Positions 12,419 through 24,343 of a stretch of DNA of 64,000 nt are shown one piece after another. The DNA lies in assembly GCF_003073045.1 (NCBI RefSeq), contig NC_037602.1, forward strand, positions 9,844,464-9,908,463, read 5' to 3'. The DNA comes from Pomacea canaliculata. Its lineage: Eukaryota; Mollusca; Gastropoda; Architaenioglossa; Ampullariidae. Each line of letters opens with the position of its first letter. The first letter of the stretch is position 1. Made by a program: the position numbers and the translations under genes. The notes beneath the pieces were generated by a model. That model did no database searches. It saw nothing but the letters and a program-made list of their open reading frames with translations, and had not been told where the DNA came from.

Positions 12419-13957
12419 AATAATTTTAAAGTATAAAAATTTATAATAAAATCTAAGAAGGTAGTTATTGGACAGTGTTTGTAAGTCAAGTTTTTTTCTT
12501 TAATTATGTTTGCACAACTGTTTCAGACATTACATCTATTGGGTGTTTGCATTAGTATCTATGAATTAGCATGTCGTGGTAATGTATTCATATAGTTTCA
12601 AACTCACACTACAATACTCCACAAGAGTGGCTAAGTAGTGCAGTCGCGTTTAGACAATTGATACACAAAGTGAAGCATCGAGGTATTCAACTGTGTTTAG
12701 ACAACTGAGAAACCACACGAAGTAGCTAAATATTCAGCCCAAGCAGGATTTTATTGACCATGTGACCCGGCACAACACTTTGTCTGAAACTTCCCTTCAA
12801 GGAACCTTAGATGTTGGTCGACGCTGCGATGGCCAGAGGACGAACTGGTTACACGACCTTGACATACAGCCAGTCAGTGAACTGCAGGGTCACAGCTTCT
12901 GAACTTTGCTGCAAAACAACACTCCCTGGTGCGCCCGTCACTGCAGGCCATTTGTCACTAAATAAAACCGGTTATTTTGCAGTTTGCGGTGTTTTCGCCA
13001 GCATTTGACCCTTGCATTCTTTCCTCCGATCCACTTTCATCACTTCCTGCATACTACTACTAGTAATAACGAAAATAATAATAGTTTATTCTCTCAGTGT
13101 ACTTTCATAAAAGGTATCTAAAAAACTGGTTTCTTCGCACTTGAATCTGTAACAATTATAAATAAAAATGTGAATTTAAGTTATTTAACATTTTGAAAAT
13201 TGCTGTTAGACATTATGTCACTGAAGAACCGATTTTTCTTCTTTTCTTGAAACTAACAATTACCATTTATGCATGCAGCAAATTAGACAATAAAAGTCAT
13301 GCAAACTCTCAAAAAGAAATGTCTTGAAATGTTCAGAACTGCAGGATTTGGTGAGCTCCTGTACCTGATCAATAAACTGCACTACAGACGCTCCACAACC
13401 TTTCCTGCGAAGGGGACATAAGTAGTACAGAGTTGCTGCTCGCTGTTTGTTTCCCACACTCTCGCGTGCAGTTCTATTAGTTCGGTATCTCTGCTCTGCG
13501 AAAAAAAAAAAAAAAAAAAATACCTACATATACCATAGCTGATAACAGAGATTTTTACAGCTAGACTATGTTTTTAACAATTTCTGTCCGCTGTAAACAA
13601 CTCATTTCCATGTCCAAGTTAAGCAGTACAACGAACATCTAGGTCAGGCAGGTAGAGCTCGCATTAATTCAGATTTGCTGCAAGGTTCTCTCCGAGTGGG
13701 TGGCTCTCAGTGCAATGACGAAGGCAGCAGACACGATACAGAGGCTGGAGCAGCAGAGAGAGAGAGGGGTGAGCTTTTTCCAATCAGTAGTCGGGAGGGA
13801 AAGGTGCTCGAAAGCGGGTCAAGGATTCGTACAGAAAGCGTTGGTGTGGCTGCACCGGGCCTCACTCCTGAAACTGGGATGACTGATATAGATGAGTAAT
13901 CATTAGTGCCTGCACCACAAACATCTCTGGAATTGCTGCTGCAAGCACACTGCAATC

Positions 13958-16900
13958 ATGGACCCTCAGGGTAAAAGCGTGTTTCTTACGGGAGGAGCTC
14001 AAGGCCTGGGTCGCGGTATCGTGGAAAAGTTATTGTCGCTTGGAGCGAAGGTAAAACTTTTATTTAAATTTATTTACTAAAACCTTTTAACACAGTGAGC
14101 GACATTTGATTTCAGCAAATTCAGCCTCAGCCATCTTTTCTGTTATCCTTTCTTTCTTTCAGCAAGAATAATTAATTCTAATTTTGTAATGACTTTAAAC
14201 AAAACATGGTAAAAACATATTTGTGGTGTGGTGAGTTCGTGTAACGATACTTGTTATGAACGCATATATCGTATACATACAAGTTGTATAGCAAGTGTAT
14301 ACATCCGTGTTAGTGTCTGCTCACTGAGGTGGTGGTTCTGTATCATGACATCACTGACCTAGGCAAACACTAGTCAAGACCAAAGTAATATTATTCATAA
14401 TGACAATATGTGTTTTTCCCCAAAGATTCTTCGTAGATATGTAACCTCTCTGCACTTCCATTTGTTTGCCAAACAAAAAAGGGAAGGCTAGTCACAATTT
14501 TATCTTCGTTGCATGACGCTATAGTTAGTATCGTAGTTTGTATCGTAGACTGTTTCGCCTGAAGATTTTTAAATAAATTGTGCTGCGGTCTTCAGGTGTT
14601 GTTCTGTGATGTCGATGTTGAGAGAGGGAAGGCTACAGAGTCCGAGCTACAAACACAATATGGCGCCGACGTCGTCTTCTTCCACCCGGCCGACGTCTCG
14701 GATGACGAGCAGCACAAAGGTATTCAGGATCACAGTACATGCTCAAACAGAAAACCTAAAATGTGTGCATCATAGATAGTACTTATATTGTTTCCTTATA
14801 TACTGCTTAAAACAATGGAAAACCCATCTTCGTATTTTCTTTATTTTTAATAGTCGTGTTTGTTTCAACGGTGAGCAGTTTCTTCAATTTGTTTTCAGTG
14901 CATTGCATGTGTGGGTGGATAGCCAGCGTAAATTTGATGACAATCCAGTTTGCTCTTGTGCGTGTTCAGTACAGAAAAGGTCACTGAATTCACAAAAATG
15001 CGTGGAATTGTAAAATATCCATATGACAAGGCAAAATTGAACATTAGAAAGTGCATAATGTATAGTGCTCATAGCTGTAAGTTATTATGATAATCATTTG
15101 TTTGCTGTTTTCTATCTTATGCTTTAGATGAACAGCGGCGTTTGGAATGGCAGTGTCCAAGTTTGAAACTGTGGACATCTGTGTCAACAATGCTGGAATA
15201 CTGAACGAGAGTAACTGGGAGAAAGTAATGGCAATCAACGCGGTGTGTAGTTATATAATGCTGTTCTCTTTGGTTCAACGAAACAAACAAAACAAACAAA
15301 CAAACAAACAAACAAACAAACAAACAAACAAACAAACAAACAAACAAAATGTTCACACTGCAGAAACAAGCCCACACCTTCTCTATCTTTATCACGCATG
15401 ACAAGAACGCACTCACAGTTCGAAATTTATCTCCATTTTTACATGAATTATTCTCTTTTTCTGTCAGCAAATCATCCGTCTAAACGCTATCATTCGTTGT
15501 TACACGTGTTTTTCTTCTGAAAGTCTAATAATCGCTTTTTCTTTTAGAAACAAATAATTGAAACAAAATATCTCAGTGTTTGCAGTAAACGAGTAGTCTG
15601 TGTACAGCAAAGCCTAACTGTACCAGTCACAGACCCCGAGAACATTCTTGTCTTTGAGTTTTTATTAACACTAAACATACAAAACTTTTGTATCTTAGGG
15701 GGCGGTCATCCGGGGCAGTCTGCTAGCTCTGGAGCACATGCGTCGTGACCGCGGAGGTCGTGGTGGGGTCATCATTAACGTCGCGTCTATTGCAGGTAAG
15801 TAAAAAGTTTTCATTCAAAGATCAACTCAGTCCTAAATAGTTAAAAATTAAAGTATAAATCCCAATGAGCTCTTGCTAGTCAGTTTAAGCTACTCAAACT
15901 GTTTGTAGTATGAAGAGGAAGGATATGTTTGTCGTGAAGCAGTCCTACACATGGATGTGGATGCGGCTGATGTATTTTTTTTTCAAAGGATTTTGTGATT
16001 ACACTTCTTGTTTCTTTATTCTTTATTACATGTGTGGCATACAGAAGAAACATCTACTTAGATATTGGTGACAAAACAGCTTCATACACACATGTACAGG
16101 GTAAGAAAGAAGAATGTCTGGTATACCTGTTATTTACCTGAGTAATGACTGCTACCTGCTTTCAAATACACGCATGAAGCTGGAGATTGGGTTGGCTGTT
16201 GCGTGGTGGTGAACCTGGTGGTGGTTTTTGTTTCTTTGCGTGTGTATAGATAAATGTGTTTGTGTAATAGTATTTATGTATTTTTTTATTCATAATTGCC
16301 CGTTTAGGTCTGAATGTAAATCCAGCGTGTCCGACTTATTGTGCGTCCAAGCATGCTGTGATCGGCTTTACTACCAGCTGGGCTGTGAGTTGACACCTGA
16401 CTTCTAAAAATGCTATTAAACTGTTCATCAGATTCCCGATTACAGCTTTACTCCCTTTTGATAATTTTGCCTTTGTCGGGAATCAAGGTAGTATAACCAT
16501 AATCCAATGAACATATGTAAAAACGTAAAGATATCCACCAGACTCTTTCCATAAGTAAAGTATCACGGTGAAACTTTTGGGGGACAAATATTTGATAGTT
16601 GGTTGTATACCTTCATTGTATACCTAAAAAGGTAATTTTGTTGTATACACGCTTTAAAAAAGGCTACGAAAATGTGAAAGCGTTTTACAATTTTCTTTTA
16701 AAGCTGGACCAAGGGTACTGGATGTAATGACAATAATAATGTTACAGATGAGTCCTGGTCAGAAGGACCATGCCGTCCGGTGGTGTTGTTTGTGTCCAGA
16801 CGCCATGGAGACCTCAATGCTTAAAGTGACGGATATCCATTACCCAGAAATGCTCGAAGAGTATCTAAAAGATAATGGAGTTATGTCGTGAGTCAGTTGT

Positions 16901-17191
16901 TGTCTTGACATCACATACGATGCCTCTATCATACAGAATGCTTCTAGTTTGATCTTGTTGTGTTGTTTATCTCACGTATACCACGAAACACATCTCGCAT
17001 TTCTCATCCACGTATATTATTAATTTTACAGGGTCTCCCAGGTAGCAGATGCAGTCATGAAACTGATACAGGATCCAGACAACAATGGCGCCATTTTGGA
17101 GGTGACTCTGAAGAAGGGGGCGCGTTACCGGCGAAGGCAGGTTGTGGACCGTGACGGTGTTAATGACCTCGTGATTATGGACACGTACTGA
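13958..17191 (+). CDS. 15-hydroxyprostaglandin dehydrogenase-like SDR, type A copy 2 (intact)
   Basis: Seven exons, 13958-14050, 14596-14719, 15136-15242, 15699-15795, 16308-16384, 16748-16887 and 17032-17191, have GT-AG borders and join in frame to 265 residues; human HPGD has 266. The order is the dinucleotide-binding TGGAQGLG (residues 11-18), acidic Asp36 at the end of strand 2 (FCD, favouring NAD), NNAG (90-93), Asn107, Ser138 (NVASIAG) and the Tyr151-x3-Lys155 pair (YCASK). These catalytic positions carry the same numbers as in human HPGD. Human Gln148, which contacts prostaglandin, is Cys here, so the substrate is uncertain: oxidation of a prostaglandin-like or other lipid alcohol is the family expectation, not a demonstrated activity. 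A cytosolic soluble enzyme is expected, as no signal peptide is seen. The start is the ATG shared by all type A copies. An AATAAA follows at 17537-17542. Confidence 0.92.
15281..15348 (+). repeat. (AAAC)n microsatellite in intron 3 of copy 2
   Basis: About 17 units of AAAC/CAAA follow the exon 3 donor. The homologous intron position in copy 1 (near 9615) has only a short A/C-rich stretch, so the tract expanded after the duplication. Confidence 0.9.
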
Positions 17192-17536
17192 GGGACCAAC
17201 AAAGCTCCTACAAAGTGAGATACTGAAATCGAAGAACCAGTATAATAATATACACAAAGTTTTAGATTGGACTGGAACCATTTTATTATGTAGTACTCTG
17301 ATGTCTCAATTAGAGTATTGTAGCTATGGCAAAAGTTTTCTTCATTGTATTTAGTGGTGATGCTTATTCTAAACCGTTACTTTTATGTAGTTTCGACATA
17401 TAGCTCAATTCAGAAAGCAATAACAATTTATTTATACTTATCGCTATATACTACTGGTATCTTTGATCTGCGTGTATTTAAAGGCTGCATTATTCCTTTA
17501 ATATATATCCTACTTCACTTTCATAGTATTTATAGC

Positions 17537-17542
17537 AATAAA
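17537..17542 (+). terminator. Polyadenylation signal of SDR copy 2
   Basis: AATAAA about 345 bases after the stop codon, at the same relative position as in copy 1. Confidence 0.45.
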
Positions 17543-18092
17543 TCTTTACGTAGAGATACTTCTTAACTCTTTTTCAATGTCTGCAATTTATCTCACTCCA
17601 ATGTGCAGATAAAAGAAAAACAAAACAAAAAAAAAAAACTTTATTAAGGGGAAGCAACTCGACTATCCGTGACGCTGTTTATTACCTACCTTATCTTATA
17701 TGCGCTTGCTCGTTTGGTCTACACCTAAACCTTACAAGCTTCTTGACTAGAAAGTTGAAGATCTGTCTTACTTTTGAGAAAAATGTATGTTTTTTATATG
17801 TGAAATGATTACTTTTGAGCAAAGCATAATAACTTTTAAGTATATAAAAGAATAATAAAATCTAAGTCAAGTTTTGTTCTTTAATTATGTTTGCACAACT
17901 GCTTCAGACATTACATCTATTTTTCAATCTGGGTATTTGCATTAGTGTCTATGAATTAGCATGTCGTGGTAATGAATTCATATAGTTTCAAACTACAATA
18001 CTCCACAAGAGTGTCTAAGTAGTGCAGCCGCGTTTAGACAATGGATACACCAAGTGAAGCATCTAAGTATTCAACTGTGTTTAGACAACTGA

Positions 18093-18767
18093 TGACTGAA
18101 CACATCACAGTCTCATAACAAAACACAAGCTAGCAATTGATACCAGAATTGTATTTAAGTGATCAACATGAGTAAGGTTGTTTTCAATGCATTCTCACGC
18201 TCAGTGTATATAGTGCTGCTGACAATGGACTGTCATCACACTCACGAGGGTGTCGGAGACCGTCTCTTGACTTACTGAAATGTCAACAACCCCGCTAAGT
18301 AGTCAACAATCCTACTGTTCAGTCGACAGTCCTACTATTCACCTATATTCTGATGGTGGCTCACTTAAAACTGTGTTCGCAGCCTGGCCAATCATGGATT
18401 CACGGTTTATGGAATGCTCTTTCCTGAGATAGTCGGGTCAAGGGTCAGAGGCAATGACTTTATAATGACTTCCTACTCATCCCGTTGATGTCCTCGTTGA
18501 GGTTCTAACGCTAAAACAATCTTCTTTAAATTTCTAGATAGTAATTACTTCTCATTAAATTGTCAGATAGTAATTCAGTTAAATACCACTCTAACAATTA
18601 TCACAATTGCATGCATCATCAAAATAATTTTATAAAAAAGCAAAAAGACTTGAAATGCCCTGTAAGTGGGCAATATTGTTTAACCATTCTGATAACCATA
18701 TTGACAGGGTCTAAGTAGAACAACACACACACACACACGATAATAACAGTATATCTCTGACACTTGT
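18093..18767. other. Spacer between SDR copy 2 and the aldo-keto reductase gene
   Basis: The two genes converge here. Repeated short phrases such as GTCAACAATCCTACTGTTCA near 18300 and a (CA)n run at 18723-18738 are visible. No coding frame is seen. The 3' UTR of the minus-strand AKR should occupy the right part. Confidence 0.4.
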
Positions 18768-21700
18768 TTAGAAGATACACACAGGATGAAAGGGGTTGAG
18801 GCGACCCTTCATGTGAACGTCAGCCATGCTGTACGGGTAGGGCTTCTCAGCCTGCGACACCTTGTCCAACTCGATCATCTGAAACATCAAAACACACACA
18901 CAATTGATTACAGAGGAGAGGGGAGAGAACTCTAGACTTTTTTGCAGGATGTACGAATTCCTACAGTCATCACAACACTCGCGACCTCTACAGATAACAG
19001 CAGGTCTTAAATACACTGAGCGTTTGAACTTATGAGTAGCGGGTCTTCGTCACAAACGTACAAGACGGCTTTTGAATGTTGGCCCTCATATCCGTTAGTA
19101 TCCTCTGTTACCTGTGAGTGTGAACCCCTAGGGACCACTCAGTCTCCTCCATCACCTGTGGCATTAGCGAATGTCACAGCAACGCACTACGGGCATAAGT
19201 GTCTGTTACATAATTACTTACCTCTTCAGGTGTCAGTGTCCAGCCGTTGGCAGCGCCCATATTTTCATCCAGCTGCTGTGTGTTGAGGACACCAGTGATG
19301 ACCGAGGCGACTATGTCTCTCTGCAGCAGCCAGCGGAGCGCCACCTGGGTCTGGGTCTTACCTGTGAGATAGTCAGGTAAGCTTGAATGAAAGAGTGTTC
19401 TGGTAACTTTACCCCAAAAGGCAAATCTCTGTCAAGAACTAAGTCACAGACATGGATCTCACAATGAAGAGAACTTTCAAGACTGTAACCATATTAGGTA
19501 CAAATGAGAAGTTTGCGTGCTTAGCAATAGCTAAAGACGATAATTCTCAACAACAGATATTAAAGGCGAGTTGTCTTACCATGCTGGGCACCGATGCGTT
19601 TGGTGGCGTCCAAAATGTTCCAGATGCGGTCATCTGCTCGCAGCATATTCCAGTTGGGCGACCCATCAAGAGTAGTCTTTTGCTTTACCAACTCGCCCAG
19701 GCGCCCCGACTCAGGAGGCTTATCTCGGGTCACCTCCCCCGTCAAGATTCCCCTGCAACAGAACAAGCCACGTGTTGTTACTTTTCGTGAAGAGAGTACA
19801 GTAATGGGCCACAACTCTTCTCTCATCTCTCTACGGTTGATCTTTCGTAATCGCTGAGTAGCGTTGGAAGATTGTTTCTATCTGTTGGCTATTAGCTAAA
19901 GGTCGACCAGGCCACAAAGAAGGATGCCTATAAGGATAAAAGGGAAGATTAGACATCGGAAATCCCAGCTTTAATCTGAGAATTTTTCTATCCAGACCTT
20001 CAAGGTGCAAAATCTCCTTATAACCCTAACCCTTTCAGACCTCAGTGTCAAGAAAGTAGGTGTTGAGAATAGCAGGCTAATTCAGGAGTTCTTGGTGAAA
20101 GGGTGACATTATTTATTTTGGAATTTGCAGTTCAAAAATTATGTCTGTTGTTTTCTGTCATTTGTTCTCGTGACTGAGTCATTCACACGCCGGTGATGAT
20201 TATAGTGTCAAGACTTCGAGGCGGTCTAGAGATACATAAACTCACCCGGCCAGTGGACTCCATGGCAACACCGCCAGGCCGTGCTCTTTGCAAACCTGGA
20301 AGGCCTCATATTCGGAATTCCGCTCTTTCAGATTGTAATTTTGCTGTAGACCACATCACAAAAACTGCAGTAAATCAGCAACAATGTTTTCACATATCTG
20401 ACTGACATGAGGGCCTTTACCTGTATCAAGCCCATTCTCTCGATTTCTATTTGACGACATTACATTTTCTTTAAACGGTATGTTTCTATTCATTTTGTAC
20501 GATATGATAATTTGAGTTGTACTCTTTATCCAACAGTCCACAGTACGAATAATAATAATAATCATCATCACTTCTTGCGCAGCTCATAAATGGAGATGTC
20601 ATGTCAGTTCACAACGGTGAGACTGGGAAAGAGCCGAGTCTTACTTGGAGGGTGACGACACGTTCCAGTCCCAACTTTTCTTGCACCTGAATCCACCTCT
20701 CCATTTGCCACCCTGACAGGTTGCTGGCCCCCAGGTTTCGTACCTTGCCACACCTCACTAGGTCATTCAGAGTCCGTAACGTGTCTTCCAGGGGCACGGC
20801 GACATCCCAGATGTGGGTCTGCGAGAATTTACATAAAAAGTTTGATACCTTTTTGATCCTCCATATGTTTCTCTTCTAACATTTACGGACACACCTGTGT
20901 ACGGAGGAACCAACAAAATCTCATGAAAAAAAACATTGTTGGTAACGCAAGGTTTAAAGACATGTACCCATTTCAACTGCTGTTTCCGGTGGAGAAGTTT
21001 GTTGCGGGTATCGAACCGGTGCACCTCTCAGTTCAGATTCGAGCGCTCTAGCCACTCCTCGTATAATTGCGACAGATCGGAAGATAGATGACAACAAACC
21101 TGGTAAAGGTCGATGAAGTCTGTTTGCAGACGACTCAAACTCTCCTCCACGGCACGTGTGATGTGTCGCCGGCTCAGCCCCACCTTGTTGGGGTCGGTGG
21201 GGTCCGTGTGCAAGCGAACTTTAGTGGCGATGACGAACCTGTCTCGCTCTTGCCTACAAAGTTACATCACGACTTCCATAGCACAATCTTCTTTTTTACA
21301 TCGTGTAAAATTAATTGCCATTTTTACATTACGGTTATACACTGAAGGTTTCTTTGGAACAAAATAGAATAAGCATGTTTTGTGTACACCGCACAGGAGG
21401 AGTGAAAACAATCACACGTTGGGAATCAAATTTGATACGATGGTGCCAGAAGAAAGTGGCTACATTGTGTAAACACCTATAGAATGCCTCAAATGAAAAT
21501 GTGACTGCTAGTAATTATTGTAATTACTGCTAGTAATTTATTTACATTATTTAAGTATCTTACTGTAATTTCAATTACACTTATGAATTAATAATTATTG
21601 ATTATTAATTTTTCTGCCGCTTACTTAGTTAGCCAGCTGCCCACAATCCTCTCTGATTCCTTGGGACCGTACACATCCGCCGTGTCTATGAAGTTACCTC

Positions 21701-22135
21701 CCCATTCTACAAACCGATCCAATATTTTGTGTGCAGACTCCTCGTCTATGTTGTCAGTTAAAACTGATAACTGTGAAAAAAAGATGAAAATACATTCAAC
21801 GTTGTTTGTAAACAAGGATAAAATAGCATGTAGAAACTACAAGGGTTTGTATAGCTTGTACTTGGTAGTGAACCTCATCTTATGGCCATGGCAGATCCTA
21901 TCTATTCTAGCCATTGTAGTTGTCGCGATCCTGATGAAGATATCTTACTGCTGTTCTTGAAGAGTGTGGTTCCCAAGTACTCCAAGCTGCTTAGCACTAA
22001 AAGCTATGCGCTACTTACGGTTTTTGATTTCCCAAAGGTCAGGGTGCCCAGACACATGTTGGAGACCTTAAACCCTGTCTTGCCCAGGAACTCCAACTGA
22101 CATTTCGACGTCTCTGGAATCGTGCTGTCTGCCAT
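18768..22135 (-). CDS. Aldo-keto reductase, eight coding exons
   Basis: Exons on the minus strand are 22019-22135, 21625-21770, 21100-21253, 20645-20818, 20246-20343, 19580-19752, 19222-19361 and 18768-18878. They join in phase to 370 residues. The start [10 protein letters not shown] is followed by [19 protein letters not shown], the usual AKR opening. The catalytic tetrad can be read as Asp68 and Tyr73 (FIDTADVYG), Lys99 (VIATKVR) and His141 (YQTHIWD, split by an intron). SNLSGWQ, YNLKERN and WSPLAGGILTGE are typical of the bacterial-like YajO/AKR13-type branch. The product reduces aldehydes and ketones with NADPH in the cytosol; the substrate is unknown. A non-coding first exon is likely: a strong donor at 22690/22689 and an acceptor before 22168 bracket a leader intron, and a TATA box lies at 22761-22767. 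Exon 7 begins GTAAGA, which looks like a donor but is coding. The gene lies between SDR copies 2 and 3, in opposite orientation to both. Confidence 0.92.
20885..21065 (-). repeat. tRNA-derived SINE-like element in an AKR intron
   Basis: The minus strand has an A-box-like GTGGCTAGAGCGCTC (about 21040-21054) and, about 36 bases on, a B-box GGTTCGATACCCGC (about 21004-21017). That is the spacing of a Pol III internal promoter. A tail of unrelated sequence continues to roughly 20885. The piece does not fold as a full tRNA, so a SINE is more likely than a tRNA gene. The left end is approximate. Confidence 0.6.
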
Positions 22136-22689
22136 GTTGATTTTTGTAAACAGTGTTCAGGATCAGACCTGTGATAAGACATTTAATAAAGGTCAAAGTA
22201 GCGCTTCATAAACCTGTATAAAATAATTCAAGGTCTAACCCTGAGCTAACGAACTGTCTACAAGGGAGACTAATTCTTGAGGGTGGGGGCGAACTATTTT
22301 CTTTCATCATCGTTACCTTACTGGAGGCCCATATCAGGGGCCAGTTTCTGATCGGCAACTGGTGGATGGTCCGAGAGTTGCCCACACACAGATCTGAGTG
22401 GACGACCTGTGACCTGTGACCTGCTGCACAGTCGAGCCTATCAACCACCAGGATAGACAGACTTCATAGTGAAGTTTTCTAACTTTATTGGGATGGCGGT
22501 TCTTACCCTCATACTAACCACACATTCTCTCTCATGAGTCAGACACACTCGATCATTCCCTCACACATGAACACAAACACACTCGAACTAACACATGCAT
22601 GAAAAGCACATGCGGAACAAAAAAAATGTAACACGGAAAGATAATGATGCCAGAAAATTCCAGAAACGCTCATATCCCCATCAACTTAC

Positions 22690-22767
22690 CTGCACAGAGC
22701 TGCGATTTAGCACAAACTGCAGCAGCAGACGACAGAGTTTGTATGTGTGTGTGTCACTCTTTTTATA
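22690..22767 (-). promoter_or_regulatory. Putative AKR promoter and non-coding first exon
   Basis: On the minus strand, TATAAAA (22761-22767) lies about 75 bases upstream of a strong donor, CTGTGCAG/GTAAGT (exon end 22690). A good acceptor, TCTTATCACAG, follows just before 22168, and the start codon is 33 bases after it. A start site near 22735 would give a short leader exon. The transcript itself is inferred. Confidence 0.5.
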
Positions 22768-23554
22768 CAGCTGTCAGTGTTCTCTTGTAGTGCGGGCTGT
22801 GTATCAGACGCTGATAGCAGCAACGTACTCATGAACCGAGGGTAAGTCGTTCACCGGGGGCAAAATGGGGAATAGGAAAAGATGTCAAAGTTTGTGAGTG
22901 ACATTACACTATGATTTTATATCTCGTTACCATTTTCATCACTGATTTAAAAGCACTGTCCCAAAGGGTGAAGCAGCATCCGCTGAGTCATGATGATAAT
23001 TTAAAGATACAGAAATAACTTTTGCTTCGTTATCACGGCCCTCGGGCAACAACAGAAATTATTACAAGGTCATTGATTGTGGCCGTGGCCTTCAGCTGTT
23101 ATCAATGTTTTCTTGCAGTGCGTTGGTTTTGGGGTAGAATCCTTTTCAACATGATACTTTAGAGTTTTCTGCATCTAATGCAACTTGAGTTCTTCATTTC
23201 GTCCCAAACCTAGCTCAACGTCTCCAAGTGTTTTTACGCACGTGTTCGTGTATGTGCACGCGCGTATAAGATCACTTCCCCCACCAGTATTTCCCATTCT
23301 CTACAGATGCTTTCGGGAGAGATAAAACATCAAGAAAATCTGAACTAAGAAAATTTTAGAAAAAATAATTAGCAAAATAAAATGAATGAAGTCTATTATT
23401 AGTATATACTCAGATATGCCTTTAAATCATAATTTAATCAATGACGAATTGTTTACACACTGGCATCCCATGCACGTGCATGAGAGAGGACTCTTTCGGC
23501 AAATTTAGGTGTCACCACCACTTGTTTCTGAATTTATGAACCAACCAGAATGCC
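22768..23554. other. Spacer, nothing recognised
   Basis: AT-rich DNA upstream of the AKR promoter with no coding frame or repeat that I can identify. Confidence 0.4.
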
Positions 23555-23820
23555 ACTAGCCAAGACATCAAAAAGTGCAAATGAGGGTGGATAGGAAGCA
23601 GCTGACACCATTGCCAAGCAGGCGCTTGACTGGAACCCTCAGGGGAAGAGGAGAATTGGGAGACGAAAGAAGACTTAGAAAAGAACAGTACAGAGCGAGG
23701 CAAAGGACGTGGGAGCCACCTGGGCCCAACTGAATGGGCTGCCCTACACCGGGTCCTCGGGTGAGGTGTTGTTGGGGCCCTACGCTCCTCAAGGAGTAAC
23801 AGTTAAGACTAAACTAACTA
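23555..23820 (+). mobile_element. LINE 3' end fragment (endonuclease/reverse transcriptase type)
   Basis: One frame reads KQALDWNPQGKRRIGRRKKT, then a TAG where the family has Trp, then EAKDVGATWAQL. This is the well-known C-terminal tail of non-LTR reverse transcriptases, usually QALxWNPQGKRxRGRPxxTWRR...GxTWxQL, ending near LRSSRS. It lies at the extreme 3' end of ORF2, so the copy is 5'-truncated as LINEs often are. At least one stop and a further frame change show that it is dead. The clade (RTE- or I-like) cannot be fixed from this piece. Confidence 0.75.
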
Positions 23821-24108
23821 AAACTTCAGTCGTTTGCAGATTTCAGTTTATCCTAATCAGATTTTGTTGATGCTTTGTATGCGGGAGGCCCAGAGGCCGG
23901 CTAGTTATGTACTAAGTTATTTTATTTTCAGAGACCATCTGGCAGATGACAGACTACGGTGTTGTATGAGACGGTTTGTCATCACACGTGGGCGCACACC
24001 TAGCAAAGCCAGAGAGGTCACCAACGGGGGTCAGAGAAAGGTCGGGCCATGCAACTAAAATGTGGGAAAAGGGGAGATGGATTCTGGATCGACTGGCACG
24101 GTATAAAT

Positions 24109-24343
24109 CCCCGGTTTTCAAACCGTTATGCGAAGGTATGGCGGGTGGCACGCAAACACCATGGGCCAAAATAAAAGAATGCGAATATACTGACTAAATC
24201 AAATACTAAATACAACCGGTGAACCTGCAAGAGTATAGTCTAGACAAGTATAGACATTCGTAGGGGGTAGGGTTGAAAAGGGGTACTCGGTAAATTCGAA
24301 TTTTTGAAAGTGGTCCTAGTCTGGAAAAGTTTGAAAACCGGGG
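24109..24343. mobile_element. Candidate hAT-type MITE
   Basis: The ends are a perfect 15-bp inverted repeat, CCCCGGTTTTCAAAC at 24109-24123 and its complement at 24329-24343. The flanking octamers are GTATAAAT and GTATAATA, matching at six of eight positions, which fits an aged 8-bp hAT target duplication. The interior has no coding capacity. Ends of the form C(C/A)xxGGTTxTCAAA are typical of non-autonomous hAT elements. Confidence 0.6.

Larger units (their letters stand above)
6960..12702 (+). repeat. Direct duplication, unit 1 (contains SDR copy 1)
   Basis: This block repeats at 12854-18092. Shared landmarks in order are the CGACCTTGACATACA start and the stretch around CAGTCAGTGAACTGCAGGG. 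All seven SDR exons and their introns follow. Next come the 3' flank with GGGGAAGCAAC and ACACCTAAACCTTACAAGC, and the end segment GTGTTTAGACAACTGA. The flanks beyond each end differ. Unit 1 is about 0.5 kb longer, mainly because of an extra segment of about 370 bp near 12052-12418. About 150 bp of unrelated sequence separates the units. Confidence 0.8.
12854..18092 (+). repeat. Direct duplication, unit 2 (contains SDR copy 2)
   Basis: Second member of the duplication whose first member is at 6960-12702. Exons are nearly identical. Introns are clearly alignable but carry small indels, including a long (AAAC)n run in intron 3 that is short in unit 1. Homology continues about 900 bp past the stop codon and ends after GTGTTTAGACAACTGA. 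Confidence 0.8.

Noticed and set aside
15117-15470. Open frames with long Phe-Val-Cys-Leu or Lys-Gln-Thr-Asn repeats
   Set aside because: They are translations of the (AAAC)n microsatellite in intron 3 of SDR copy 2.
21004-21054. A tRNA gene on the minus strand
   Set aside because: A- and B-box-like sequences are present, but the arms do not pair into a cloverleaf and there is a long non-tRNA tail; a SINE fits better.
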